This document shows positions 24,013 through 33,641 of a stretch of 53,527 nucleotides of DNA, piece by piece (the first letter of the stretch is position 1; every line of letters starts with the position of its first letter). The translations under genes were made by a program, and so were the position numbers. Origin of the DNA: Nostoc sp. NOS(2021) (lineage in GTDB: Bacteria; Cyanobacteriota; Cyanobacteriia; Cyanobacteriales; Nostocaceae). The stretch is taken from the NCBI RefSeq assembly GCF_017115025.1, contig NZ_JABXKM010000079.1, positions 1-53,527 of the forward strand, in the 5' to 3' direction. Below the pieces are notes generated by a model, which was given only the letters and a program-made list of their open reading frames with translations, did not search any database and had not been told where the DNA came from.

Positions 24013-25221
24013 ATGGAACGCGCCATTTCTGCGTTAGGAATTTTAGTTTTTATCGGTATATCCTACGCCTTCTCTGTTAATCGTCGTGCGGTGCGTTGGT
24101 CAATAGTGGCGTGGGGTTTGGGATTGGAGTTTGCATTTGCGCTAGTGATTCTTAAAACTCCTTGGGGTTTAAATGTGTTTAAATCTCTGGGAGATATTGT
24201 CAGCCAATTTTTAGCATTTTCTGATGTCGGTGCTAAATTTGTCTTTGGAGAAAATTTTAAGGATCATTTCTTTGCTTTCCAAGTGCTGCCGACAATTATC
24301 TTTTTCTCTGCCTTCATCAGCGTCTTGTATTACTACGGCATTTTACAGCGAGTTGTAAATGTGGTGGCGTGGATAATGATCAAGACGATGAAAACATCGG
24401 GTTCTGAATCTTTATCCTGTGCAGGTAATATCTTTTTGGGCCCAACAGAGTCGGCGCTGATGGTTAAACCTTATATAGCGAATATGACGCAATCGGAACT
24501 CCATGCACTAATGACGGGTGGTTTTGCCACAATTGCAGGTGGAGTACTAGGAGCGTATCTTTCCTTTGGTATACCAGCAGAACACCTGATTGCTGCTTTC
24601 TTTATGACTGCTCCCACGTCATTGGTGGTATCAAAATTACTTTACCCAGAAACAGAAGTATCAGAGACGGCTGGTAAGGCAAAAGTGGATGTAGAAACCA
24701 ATTATATAAATGTAATTGATGCTGCTACTAGCGGAGCTATTGACGGTGTAAAGTTAGCAGTTAATGTTGGGGTGATCATTATCGCCTTTTTAGGATTATT
24801 AGCCGCCCTGAATGCGCTGCTGGGATGGTTGGGGGCATTTGTGGGCTTACAGCAACTCTCATTACAGTGGATTTTGTCTTTTGTTATGGCTCCTGTGGCG
24901 TGGCTAATGGGCGTACCTTGGGCTGATTGTCGGCAAGTTGGGGCTTTATTAGGTACAAAGACAATTCTGAATGAGTTTATTGCTTTTTTGGATTTGAAGG
25001 CACTAATTGAAAGTGGTAAAATTTCCCAACGCGCAGTAATTATTGCGACTTACGCATTATGTAATTTCGCAAATATAGGTTCAATTGGCATTACCATTGG
25101 CGGCATTACTGGGATAGCACCTAATCGCCAGCATGATTTAGCTCGCATGGGTGTCAGGACAATGATTGGCGGTTTGTTAGCGGGTTTTATTACCGCTTGT
25201 ATTGCTGGGATGTTGATTTGA
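24013..25221 (+). CDS. Concentrative nucleoside transporter (NupC/CNT family)
   Basis: This 402-residue inner-membrane protein matches the CNT family, which imports nucleosides with sodium or protons. Family hallmarks are 'PWGLNVFKSLGDIVSQFLAF', 'GPTESALMVKPYIANMTQSE' with the nucleoside/ion-binding Pro-Thr-Glu-Ser, 'GGFATIAGGVLGAYLSFGIP', 'LGTKTILNEFIAFLDL' and 'ALCNFANIGSIGITIGGI'. The ATG at 24013 follows a GGGAGA box by a few bases and gives the usual short N-terminus; the frame extends upstream to 23974 without support. Neighbouring genes give no hint of a specific pathway, although the amidohydrolase at 17 kb could act on related compounds. Confidence 0.93.
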   Translation: MERAISALGILVFIGISYAFSVNRRAVRWSIVAWGLGLEFAFALVILKTPWGLNVFKSLGDIVSQFLAFSDVGAKFVFGENFKDHFFAFQVLPTIIFFSAFISVLYYYGILQRVVNVVAWIMIKTMKTSGSESLSCAGNIFLGPTESALMVKPYIANMTQSELHALMTGGFATIAGGVLGAYLSFGIPAEHLIAAFFMTAPTSLVVSKLLYPETEVSETAGKAKVDVETNYINVIDAATSGAIDGVKLAVNVGVIIIAFLGLLAALNALLGWLGAFVGLQQLSLQWILSFVMAPVAWLMGVPWADCRQVGALLGTKTILNEFIAFLDLKALIESGKISQRAVIIATYALCNFANIGSIGITIGGITGIAPNRQHDLARMGVRTMIGGLLAGFITACIAGMLI

Positions 25222-25279
25222 AGGAGGCAGGGGGCAGGGCAACAGCAGAGAAGTGGAGTTATGAGGTGGATGAATGAGT

Positions 25280-25417
25280 CTGGCAATTCAGGTCATGTAG
25301 AAAAGCTAACGATTGACCTAACCCCCTTCCCGCATCGGAAAGGGGGAAAATTCTATTTCTCTCTCCTTTTAGGAGAGAGAAATAGAAGTGAGGTTTTCCA
25401 GATGACCTGAATTGTCA
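25280..25417. mobile_element. Inverted-repeat element with 11-bp flanking duplication
   Basis: The termini TGGCAATTCAGGTCAT and ATGACCTGAATTGTCA match at 15 of 16 positions, and GATGAATGAGT occurs directly before (25269-25279) and after (25418-25428). The interior holds a CTCTCTCCTTTTAGGAGAGAG hairpin. No gene is present. Confidence 0.75.
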
Positions 25418-25433
25418 GATGAATGAGTATCTG

Positions 25434-25597
25434 AGAGGTTGTTTGAAAAGTTTTTCGCTGTGACTTTAGGCACTTTTAGATCCCCCCTAACCCCCCTTAA
25501 AAAAGGGGGAACCGGAATCAAAGTCTCCCTTTTTAAGGGAGATTTAGAGGGATCTAAAACTTTTGATACCGACAACAGGACTTTTCAAACATCCTCT
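25434..25597. mobile_element. GAGGTTGTTTGAAAAGT inverted-repeat element, full copy 1
   Basis: It starts AGAGGTTGTTTGAAAAGT and ends ACTTTTCAAACATCCTCT, with CCCCTTAAAAAAGGGG and CCCTTTTTAAGGGAG hairpins inside. A second full copy lies at 51644-51808 and a truncated one at 2989-3095. It encodes nothing. Confidence 0.85.
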
Positions 25598-25617
25598 GAG
25601 AGCGAATCTCAAAATTT

Positions 25618-25650
25618 AGATCCCCGACTTCTTGAAGAAGTCGGGGATCT
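25618..25650. repeat. Dispersed palindrome GATCCCCGACTTCTT
   Basis: A 33-base near-perfect palindrome (AGATCCCCGACTTCTTGAAG and its complement) recurs at 44306-44338. It may act as a bidirectional terminator or simply be an interspersed repeat. The remaining spacer to the next gene (25651-25884) shows no gene. Confidence 0.7.
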
Positions 25651-25884
25651 GAGCAGCAACTTTTGCTTAAGTAAGTACTATTCGACCTGAAAGTAGAATT
25701 AAATTGGTTAAAGTTCTCTTTGAGAATAAAGGCGATCGCAACAGAGTGCCCATGTAGCCGCAAATAAACCAAGATCAGCGTATTAGTCATATTCACCCTT
25801 AAAGTGCAAGAAATTGCCCTAAAATTTATGTAAGTATGAGCCGCTGAATCTGAGATTAACTTTAAATTTATTTAACTTTATAGA

Positions 25885-28800
25885 ATGCCAGACACGGAAA
25901 AGTCCCAAAACCAGCTGGCTAATGAGAAGCTGCTGCTACACCTGGAAGTTAGTCAAAAAGCAAATTATTCGCTGGTAGCCAGTGGAGAAGAGGGAATGGT
26001 GCTTCAGTTGGCTGATGGCACTATCCAGGCTTGCAGTGCAACTTGCGATCGCATTCTGGGACTGACCGCAGAACCGCTTGTGGGGCAAAATTTGCTTGAT
26101 CCCAAGTGGCAATTTATTCATGAAGATGGCTCTCCTTTGGTCAGTGAAACTCACCCAGCGATCGTTGCCCAAAATACAGGTAAACCTTGCTTGAATGTGG
26201 TGTGTGGCTTTTATAAGCCAAATGGTGAGCTAGTCTGGCTATTGTTGTCTTCACAACCTCTATTCCAAGCTGGAGTCACTACTCCCTACGCGATCGTCAC
26301 AACTTTTTCGGATATTACTGAATCTAAGCACGCGCAGCTTGAAGAAAACTCTAGCTCTGCTCAAGATACTCAACAAGTTGATGCAGATGAATTTCAAACA
26401 CTGTGGGATAGTCAACGTCTGTTTCAACAAATTGCTGGCACTCTTCCGGGGATACTCTACATTCATGACCTAATTGAGCAGCGAAATTCTTACGTTAATT
26501 ACGAAATTGCTCAAGGTTGGGGCTACACACCAGCAGAAATCCAGGCAATGGGAAAGGAGTTATTTACCCAACTTCTACACCCTGAAGATATGGCTCGACT
26601 CCCTAGCTATTGGGAAAAATTTAATTCTGCTCATCAGGGCGAAGTCCTCAGCTTTGAGTACCGGATTCGACACGCTAATGGAGAGTGGCGCTGGTTTTGT
26701 AGCTATGACACTGTGTACAGCAGAACTGCTGATGGATTGCCGCAATATCTTTTGGGAATCGCTTTTGATATTACAGAGCGACGACACATAGAAATTTCCC
26801 TGCGGCAAAGTAACGAAAGGTTTGAGCTAGCAGCGGCGGCGGTTAATTGCCTAATCTATGACTGGGAACTTCAAAGAAATACTGTGGAAAGAACTCAGGG
26901 TCTAACCCAGGTTTTTGGCTACACACAACAAGAAGCTGAACCTACTTTCGAGTGGTGGCAAGAACGCATCCACCCCGATGACCAACAAAGAGTTAATGAC
27001 CAGTTCATGGCTAGTATGGCCAATGGAAACCGTTATAACATTGAGTATCGAGTGCGTCACCAGGATGGCCGCTATTTGTGGGTGGAAGACCAGGGGTTTG
27101 CAGTCCGGGATGCAAATGGTCAGGTAGTTAGGGTAGTTGGTGCTAGTACTGATATTACCTCTAAGCAAGCTGCGCTACGCGATCGCCAGCAAATTGAAAC
27201 AAATCTGCGCGAGAGTGAAGAACGGATTCGGTTAGCTACTACTGCTGCTGAACTGGGTATGTGGTTTTGGAATATCACTACCAATGAGTTAATTTGGACA
27301 GAGAAATGTCAGCAGCTGTTTGGACTAAAGCCAGAAGCCGAAATGGGCTATGAAATTTTCCTCAACTCTATACATTCAGAAGACCGTCAACGCATCCATG
27401 AAGCGATCGCCCGCTCTCTTGAAGAAAAGGTTGACTGTGACATTGAATACCGCAGCCTTTGGTCTGATGGTAGTATTCATTGGATTGCTGCTAAAGGTCG
27501 CGTCTTTTATGATACCGAAGGTAATGCAGTACGGTTGATGGGTACTGCCCAGGATATTACCCAGCGCAAACAGGTAGAAAATGAGTTGCGCCAGCGCGAA
27601 ACTCAATTAAGGCGATTAGTTGATTCCAACATTATTGGCATTATGTTCGCCACTGCTGAATACATTACTGAGGCGAACGAGGCTTTTTTAGAAATGGTGG
27701 GTTATACGCGAGAGGAACTATTAGCAGGTATACACAGAAAACAGATAACTCCACCGGAATATCACGCTCTTGATCAGCAGGGGCTAGAGCAACTTTTAAC
27801 GGTTGGGATATGTACTCCTTTTGAAAAAGAATACATCCGCAAGGATGGTTCCCGCATTCCCATATTAATTGGTGGTGCCTTAGTGGAGCGATCGCCCATG
27901 TCTTGGATCTGTTTTATTCTTGACCTAACCCCCAGGAAGCAATTAGAAAAGGCACTTAGACAACAAGCAGAGGAACTCAAACAGGCAAACCAAAACAAAG
28001 ATGAGTTTCTCGCCATTCTCTCCCACGAATTGCGATCGCCACTCAACCCCATTCTCGGTTGGTCATCGCTACTCAAAAGCCGCAAATTTGATGAAGTTAC
28101 TACAAATCGTGCTTTAGAAACCATCGAAAGAAATGCTCAATTGCAGATTCAATTAATTGATGAGTTGCTGGATGTCTCCCGAATTATTCGCGGTAAGTTG
28201 AACCTGACTTTTGCCACTGTTAACCTGGTAGCTGTAATTGATGCTGCATTGGAAACAGTCCAGTTAATCGCTGAAACCAAATCTATCCAGATAAAAATAC
28301 AGATTGACCCCAATGTAGGCAAAGTGTTAGGTGATTATTATCGCTTACAGCAAGTTGTGGGGAATTTACTCTCGAACGCAATCAAGTTCACTCCCCCGAA
28401 TGGATCTGTGGAAGTCAGCCTATCATCGAGTCGGGAATTTAGTTCCCACTCAGCACTGATTCAAGTTAAAGACACCGGCCAAGGTATTTCCCCGGAATTC
28501 CTACCCCACGTATTTGAATATTTTCGTCAAGCCGATAGCAGCACAACCAGAAAATTTGGCGGACTGGGACTGGGATTGGCAATAGTTCGCCACATAGTAG
28601 AGTTGCATGGTGGTAGTGCGATCGCAACTAGTCCCGGAATTGGACAGGGAGCAATTTTTACTGTGAGACTGCCCGTGATCAAGGAGAGTGAGGGAGTAAG
28701 GGCAGGGGCAGGGGAAACAGGGCGAACAGGGGGAGCAGCGGAGAAATTTAACTCCTCAGTTCTCAGCGGACTACGGATATTGATTGTTGATGATGATGCT

Positions 28801-29148
28801 GACACACGGGAGTTTTTGCGCTTCTTTCTACAACAGAATGGGGCGCTGACAACTGTTGCAGCCTCGGCGACTGAAGCGTTGTCTGTAGTAGCACAGACTG
28901 TACCTAATTTATTAATCAGTGATTTAGGAATGCCAGAGATGGATGGCTACAGCCTGATTAGGCTGCTCAGAGCCATGCCAAAGGAGGAGGGAGGGGAAAT
29001 TCCGGCGATCGCTCTTACTGCCTATGCTGGAGAAAGCGATCGCGATCGAGTCTTGGTAGCTGGGTTTCAAAAACACGTTGCCAAACCAGTACAACCAACT
29101 GAATTACTGACCTCAATTGCAAATTTGCTAGGGCAAAATCATCACTAA
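25885..29148 (+). CDS. Hybrid sensor histidine kinase with five PAS domains and a receiver domain
   Basis: The 1087-residue protein has no membrane segment. Five PAS/PAC units run from about residue 30 to 695, their ends marked by 'FSDITE', 'AFDITERR', 'STDITSK', 'AQDITQRK' and 'ILDLTPRK'. The HisKA domain follows, with the phospho-acceptor His714 in 'LSHELRSPLNP'. The ATPase domain has 'NLLSNAIKFTP', 'DTGQGISPEF' and 'GGLGLGLAIVRHI'. A C-terminal receiver (about 965-1085) carries Asp1013 in 'ISDLGMPEMDG' and the conserved Lys in 'KHVAKPVQP'. It would sense an intracellular signal through the PAS units and pass phosphate to a response regulator outside this window. The stretch between kinase and receiver is low-complexity (Gly/Ala/Thr/Arg), probably repeat-derived. 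Confidence 0.95.
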   Translation: MPDTEKSQNQLANEKLLLHLEVSQKANYSLVASGEEGMVLQLADGTIQACSATCDRILGLTAEPLVGQNLLDPKWQFIHEDGSPLVSETHPAIVAQNTGKPCLNVVCGFYKPNGELVWLLLSSQPLFQAGVTTPYAIVTTFSDITESKHAQLEENSSSAQDTQQVDADEFQTLWDSQRLFQQIAGTLPGILYIHDLIEQRNSYVNYEIAQGWGYTPAEIQAMGKELFTQLLHPEDMARLPSYWEKFNSAHQGEVLSFEYRIRHANGEWRWFCSYDTVYSRTADGLPQYLLGIAFDITERRHIEISLRQSNERFELAAAAVNCLIYDWELQRNTVERTQGLTQVFGYTQQEAEPTFEWWQERIHPDDQQRVNDQFMASMANGNRYNIEYRVRHQDGRYLWVEDQGFAVRDANGQVVRVVGASTDITSKQAALRDRQQIETNLRESEERIRLATTAAELGMWFWNITTNELIWTEKCQQLFGLKPEAEMGYEIFLNSIHSEDRQRIHEAIARSLEEKVDCDIEYRSLWSDGSIHWIAAKGRVFYDTEGNAVRLMGTAQDITQRKQVENELRQRETQLRRLVDSNIIGIMFATAEYITEANEAFLEMVGYTREELLAGIHRKQITPPEYHALDQQGLEQLLTVGICTPFEKEYIRKDGSRIPILIGGALVERSPMSWICFILDLTPRKQLEKALRQQAEELKQANQNKDEFLAILSHELRSPLNPILGWSSLLKSRKFDEVTTNRALETIERNAQLQIQLIDELLDVSRIIRGKLNLTFATVNLVAVIDAALETVQLIAETKSIQIKIQIDPNVGKVLGDYYRLQQVVGNLLSNAIKFTPPNGSVEVSLSSSREFSSHSALIQVKDTGQGISPEFLPHVFEYFRQADSSTTRKFGGLGLGLAIVRHIVELHGGSAIATSPGIGQGAIFTVRLPVIKESEGVRAGAGETGRTGGAAEKFNSSVLSGLRILIVDDDADTREFLRFFLQQNGALTTVAASATEALSVVAQTVPNLLISDLGMPEMDGYSLIRLLRAMPKEEGGEIPAIALTAYAGESDRDRVLVAGFQKHVAKPVQPTELLTSIANLLGQNHH

Positions 29149-29239
29149 AACTCTATTTCTGTCCATTGGATTTTAGGCTGAACTGAACGGTATTGGGTTA
29201 TGAGAAATACACTATCAGAAGGCTTAAATCTCAATCAGC

Positions 29240-29875
29240 TTAACCATGATCAAGAAAGATTTGCTTCGCAACCATTTCGCCCGCAGAATGTGCTGAGTAT
29301 ATTACTTTAACAGAAAACATTGGCTATGCAGATGCTCCTACAGGACTTACGCAAACAATAGCTGAAACCCTTATTTTTACGTAGGGGCAATTCATGAATT
29401 GCCCCTACAGCGTCTAGTTTTGCGTAAGTCCTATCCTATTAGTACTCACCGAGGTTTTGAAATGCGTCCCGACATCCGCAATAATCAGCGCGTTATTCTG
29501 GATAACCGGGAGCGTGCTTTTGATTTATGGCAGCGTGTGTCAAATTATATCCCCAACACCATTGGTAGATGACATCCTGTTGGGCTGAATGAGCGTTTTC
29601 GTTTCTAGGGGTTTGCACCTCACCATGATGGTGCTTATCGGCGACCTAACAGTGAGGAAAGTGTATTGACTTTCATGATTTATCTGAATGAAGGCTTTGA
29701 AGGCGGCGAAACCCGCTTTTATCTTCCCGCATACTACGAAGATTTACTTAATCTGCCTGTGCTTGCAGTAATAAGTATGGCTTTGTGTTTTGTCCACGAA
29801 CTAGTACATGAGGGCGCTTCTATTATTCAGGGGCGAAACTACGTCTTGCGATCGGATGTCATGTACAGTCATTAG
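29240..29875 (+). pseudogene. Prolyl-4-hydroxylase-like 2OG-Fe(II) oxygenase, split by an element and stop codons
   Basis: The frame reads 'AEYITLTENIGYADAP', is interrupted by the element at 29341-29433, and resumes 'PISTHRGFEMRPDIRNNQRV'. It contains stops at 29570-29572 and 29606-29608, then continues 'FAPHHDGAYRR', 'LTFMIYLNEGFEGGETRFY', 'MALCFVHELVHEGA' and 'GRNYVLRSDVMYSH'. The iron ligands HxD and distal His are still recognisable. Removing the element plus one TCCTA copy restores 'DAPISTHRGF' exactly. The last part from 29666 is an open frame of 69 codons but is only the C-terminal third of the gene. Confidence 0.85.
29341..29433. mobile_element. AGGACTTACGCA-family element inside a hydroxylase pseudogene
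   Basis: This 93-bp element has termini CAGGACTTACGCAAAC and GTTTTGCGTAAGTCCTA and an internal palindrome GTAGGGGCAATTC/GAATTGCCCCTAC. TCCTA is duplicated at 29336-29340 and 29434-29438. It is the clearest insertion in the window because the interrupted protein can be rebuilt across it. Confidence 0.92.
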
Positions 29876-30749
29876 TCATTACTACCAATGACTAATGACT
29901 AATGACCACTGACTAAAATTTAATCTAACTCCTAGCGCCCTTCTAAATTTTGTTCTTGGAGGGGATTTTATTGCTTAAGTGACCATCTACGTTAGCCCAG
30001 CTTACCGTAGGTATCGCGTGCAAGAGTAACAGCAGATGGGTTACTAGTTTATCTGTGGGTTGATTTTCCTAAAATAGTCTTTTGCAAAAGAATAATTCCT
30101 ACCCAAAAATCTTGGCGCAATCAGGCTCGAAATTTTTGATTGCGATCGCTAACTTCCAGTCTAGTATTTGAAAATTTCCCATCACAGACAACTATCTAAA
30201 GAGTGAAAGTTTTTTCTCTAAATCCAGCCTTTAGTTAGTTGTATAATTTTGATAAAAGATTAATAATATATCATATTCGCAAAACACATTTTATTTATTA
30301 AATCTTGCTAAAGATCATGATACATTAAGCTTGACGGCATTAACCTTCCTCGGCAATTATAAAGAGACGGCTACTAAAAGCCAATTATCCTACTGCTTGA
30401 CTGCGATTTTAGAACTGAATAAAATCGCCTACTTGCACGAATTATCTTTATTATTGCAACATACCTATTACCACAGTATGCCTGCTTATCCTTATTAGTG
30501 TCATCTGCGGTTCTTTAAAAATCAAATAGTAATCCTGTACTATGTGTGGTGAACATTTGGATAAATGTTATGAGATGTCAGAGCAGCTACTCATAATGTC
30601 CAAGATTTGACTTTTCCAGAGTTAACGGTTGTATTTATGGTTTCCATATCAAGGCAAACCAAACAATTATCTGGATATTTGTATTCACTTAACCTTGCAT
30701 CCAGTATTTTCCAATAGTCAATCCAAGAATTTGAAAAGAGGATATTTCC
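29876..30749. other. Long gene-free region before the surface-protein gene
   Basis: It begins with a heptanucleotide array (CTAATGA/CCAATGA type, about 29870-29917). The remaining roughly 830 bases are AT-rich with scattered stops in all frames. I see no RNA gene or repeat family. A long leader or promoter region for the gene at 30750 is likely; an AAGAGGAT ribosome binding site lies at 30736-30743. Confidence 0.55.
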
Positions 30750-32444
30750 ATGTCTAGTTTCTTTCGTTGGTCATCAGGAAGGGTTGCTTTACTAGTTCTG
30801 GGAATGACAGCTGCTACAATAACTCCCATCGTAATTTCTGCCCCAGCTTTATCTCAAAATACTGTTCCATCGGCGACACCATCACCTGAGACACCATCGC
30901 CTGCGACACCATCGCCTACTTCAACAGTTAACTTGTCTGATGTTTCCTCAGATTATTGGGCGCATCCCTTCATTCAAGCCCTAGCTGACAATAATGTGAT
31001 TGCTGGCTTTCCTGATGGCACCTTTAGACCGAATCAAGCTGTGACTCGTGCTGAATTTGCTGCCCTAATTCAAAAAGCTTTCGGCAGCCAAAACCGAGTT
31101 CGGCAATTAAGCGCAGGTGGATTTAGTGATGTTCCTACTGGCTATTGGGCGGCTTCTGCAATTCAAAGCGCCTACGAAACTGGATTTTTGGCAGGCTATC
31201 CTGGGAACGTATTTTTGCCAAATCAACAAATACCCAGAGTACAGGGGATCGTTGCTTTAGCAAGTGGTTTGGGTTTGACTACTAGCAGTACTGGAGCAAG
31301 TAGTGATCTGGGCACCTACTACAATGACGCCTCAAGTATCCCGAACTACGCTGTTAGTGGTGTGACAGCAGCAACACAATCTAATATTGTTGTTAATTAT
31401 CCAGATGTAAAACAACTCAATCCACAACAGCCCCTGACTCGTGCGGAAGCGGCAGCACTTTTATATCAAGCTTTGGCTAAACAGGGACGGATACAACCTA
31501 TTGCTAGCAATCTTCCAGCTAGTCAGTATATTGTCGGTGGAACTCAAACCGGTAACGATATTGTTTCTCTTGCTGCATCCAGTAGTTCTCTTACAACTCT
31601 GACTTCTTTATTAAAGACAGCTGGTTTAGCAGATATTCTTCAACAGCCAGGCCCTTATACAGTTTTTGCTCCCACCGATCAGGCATTTGCTGCTTTGCCT
31701 GCTGCTACTCTACAGCAGTTACAGCAACCAGAGAACAGAGAAGCATTGATTAAGATTTTGAGATATCATGTGGTTCCTGGTGCGGTAACTGCTAGTCAAC
31801 TGACGAATGGGGAACTGAAAACCTATGAAGATAGACCTGTAAAAATTCAAATCGATCGCGCTAACAATCAAGTCGAGGTGAATAATGCTAGGGTTATCCA
31901 GCCGGACATCAAAGCTAGCAATGGTGTTATCCATGCAATTAACCAAGTCCTGATTCCGCCTGATATTAACATCAGTAAGTTAAATCAGCCACCAACAGCA
32001 AACACGCCTGATGTGACAGTAGGTAGAGCTACTCGTGGTGGCAGAAGCTATATCGGAGTTGCTGGTAACATTGGTTTGAGCGGCGGCGATACAGCTCTGA
32101 GCGACGGTAACTTTGCAGTGATCAGCAAACTTGGTCTGACAAACTATCTATCAGTGCGACCATCGGTGATCTTTGGGGATGATACACTGTTTCTAGTTCC
32201 CGTGACTTTAGATTTTTCTCCCCGCAGAGCAGGTTCGGTGGGCGAAAAAACCTATAGTATATCTCCTTATATAGGTGCTGGTGTAGCAATTGAAGCTAAT
32301 GTGGATACTGATATTGGATTACTGCTAACTGGTGGTGTAGACGTTCCTCTCGGTTCTAAATTTACGCTAACAGGTGGTGTAAATGCTGCTTTTATGGATC
32401 AAACTGATGTAGGGCTACTATTAGGAGTTGGCTATAACTTCTAA
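30750..32444 (+). CDS. Surface protein with SLH repeats, a fasciclin domain and a beta-rich C-terminal domain
   Basis: The 564-residue precursor has a signal peptide (hydrophobic 'VALLVLGMTAATITPIVIS', cleavage near 'APALS'). A Thr-Pro-Ser linker (about 37-58) leads to SLH-type repeats at about 62-245 ('NLSDVSSDYWAHPFIQALAD' and 'FRPNQAVTRAEFAALI'), then a fasciclin domain at about 262-400 ('GPYTVFAPTDQAFAALP', 'LRYHVVPGAV', 'GVIHAINQVLIPP'). The last 150 residues are Gly-rich beta strands ending in 'LLLGVGYNF', like an outer-membrane barrel with terminal Phe. SLH domains bind the cell wall and fasciclin domains mediate adhesion. The combination suggests a cell-surface adhesin or an unusual outer-membrane anchor. 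Confidence 0.88.
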   Translation: MSSFFRWSSGRVALLVLGMTAATITPIVISAPALSQNTVPSATPSPETPSPATPSPTSTVNLSDVSSDYWAHPFIQALADNNVIAGFPDGTFRPNQAVTRAEFAALIQKAFGSQNRVRQLSAGGFSDVPTGYWAASAIQSAYETGFLAGYPGNVFLPNQQIPRVQGIVALASGLGLTTSSTGASSDLGTYYNDASSIPNYAVSGVTAATQSNIVVNYPDVKQLNPQQPLTRAEAAALLYQALAKQGRIQPIASNLPASQYIVGGTQTGNDIVSLAASSSSLTTLTSLLKTAGLADILQQPGPYTVFAPTDQAFAALPAATLQQLQQPENREALIKILRYHVVPGAVTASQLTNGELKTYEDRPVKIQIDRANNQVEVNNARVIQPDIKASNGVIHAINQVLIPPDINISKLNQPPTANTPDVTVGRATRGGRSYIGVAGNIGLSGGDTALSDGNFAVISKLGLTNYLSVRPSVIFGDDTLFLVPVTLDFSPRRAGSVGEKTYSISPYIGAGVAIEANVDTDIGLLLTGGVDVPLGSKFTLTGGVNAAFMDQTDVGLLLGVGYNF

Positions 32445-32466
32445 GTAAATAGAAATAGAACAGGCG

Positions 32467-32535
32467 GTAGGGGCAATTCATGAATTGCCCCTACGTGAAA
32501 ATCATTCTTTTCGGCTCTTGTTTGCGTAATTCCTG
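32467..32535. repeat. Degenerate AGGACTTACGCA-family element
   Basis: It contains the palindrome GTAGGGGCAATTC/GAATTGCCCCTAC and a decayed right end, TTTGCGTAATTCCTGA. It lies between convergent genes, where the palindrome could also serve as a terminator. Confidence 0.6.
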
Positions 32536-32557
32536 AGTAAGTTGGGTTGAAACTATA

Positions 32558-33223
32558 CTAAGGTCGCTTGATGGCTAAAGTCAGTCCATCGGCGATGGGG
32601 ACAAGGGAGAGGGTAACTCGTTCGTCATGATGTAACTTTTCGTTGAGCGCCCGGATAGCTTGGGTGCTTTTATCTTGATTTTGCACTTGGGCAACTTGTC
32701 CAGACCATAAAACATTATCAATAGCAATCAATCCACCTGAACGCACCAATTGTAGCGATCGCTCATAATATGCATCATAATTTTCTTTATCAGCATCAAT
32801 AAAGGCAAAATCAAATGTCTCGGCTTGGCCAGTTGCCAACAGTTGATCTAAAGTTTCCAAGCCTGGTGCCAATCGTAAATCGATTTTATCAGCAACTCCG
32901 GCTTCTTCCCAATATCGCCGGGCGATCGCAGTAAATTCTTCACTCACATCAGCAGCGATAATCTTGCCATCCTCAGGAAGGGCTAAGGCAACTGAGAGTG
33001 AGCTATAACCTGTAAATACACCAACTTCCAGGGTTTTCTTCGCTCCAATCAGCTGTACCAGTAATCTCATAAACTGCCCTTGTTCTGGTGAAATCTGCAT
33101 TCCACTTCGGGGATGGCTGGCGGTTTCTTGGCGCAACTTCAAAAGAATCTCCGGTTCCCGCAGCGAAACGGATAAAAGGTAATTATAGAGTTGGTTATCA
33201 AGACCTATAGACTGTTTTGGCAT
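32558..33223 (-). CDS. Class I SAM-dependent O-methyltransferase (caffeoyl-CoA OMT-like)
   Basis: The 221-residue protein matches the bacterial O-methyltransferase family 3. SAM-binding motif I is 'TLEVGVFTGYSSLSVAL' (about 64-80), an acidic residue follows strand 2 ('IAADVSEE'), and 'FAFIDADKENYDAYYE' plus 'IAIDNVLWSGQV' are the metal- and substrate-binding signatures of cation-dependent catechol methylation. The substrate is unknown. The gene is alone on its strand here, followed by a palindromic repeat. Confidence 0.92.
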   Translation of the reverse strand: MPKQSIGLDNQLYNYLLSVSLREPEILLKLRQETASHPRSGMQISPEQGQFMRLLVQLIGAKKTLEVGVFTGYSSLSVALALPEDGKIIAADVSEEFTAIARRYWEEAGVADKIDLRLAPGLETLDQLLATGQAETFDFAFIDADKENYDAYYERSLQLVRSGGLIAIDNVLWSGQVAQVQNQDKSTQAIRALNEKLHHDERVTLSLVPIADGLTLAIKRP

Positions 33224-33641
33224 GGTAGCTCAGAGAATTGAAAGAATCTACAGTTATACTATCGCCCAATAGTAGTTTATCAGGAATCTCCAGTGAGTAA
33301 GTCACTCTTTTTTCAGGAAGGCTAACTTCAGTTATGCCAATTTGAGGGATCTTGTGGACGGTTATGAATGCAGCGATGCCATCTTCCACAACACTATCAT
33401 GCCGGATGGAAGTAGTCGGAGTGATAGTACTGGATATAAATGGCCCGGAAGACATGACATTATTGAAAGTCAATACAGCGATCGCTAATAAGCAGGCTGG
33501 TTCGGAGAAGATTGGGGAGATAGTGTGTTGAAATTATTGGATTGGATGCATGATGCACTTTTATACTTCCCAAAAAGTATTGGGATAATGGTCAGATCGT
33601 TACGCAGTTCATAAAGGCTACTTATGAGTAATTAGGAAATT

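Noticed and set aside
25222-25884. Possible insertion sequence with transposase
   Set aside because: Only short elements without coding capacity are present; no transposase gene was recognised anywhere in the window.
33198-33473. Minus-strand frame of 91 codons upstream of the O-methyltransferase
   Set aside because: It overlaps the methyltransferase start, has no recognisable domain and no clear ribosome binding site. It could be a remnant, but I cannot support a gene.
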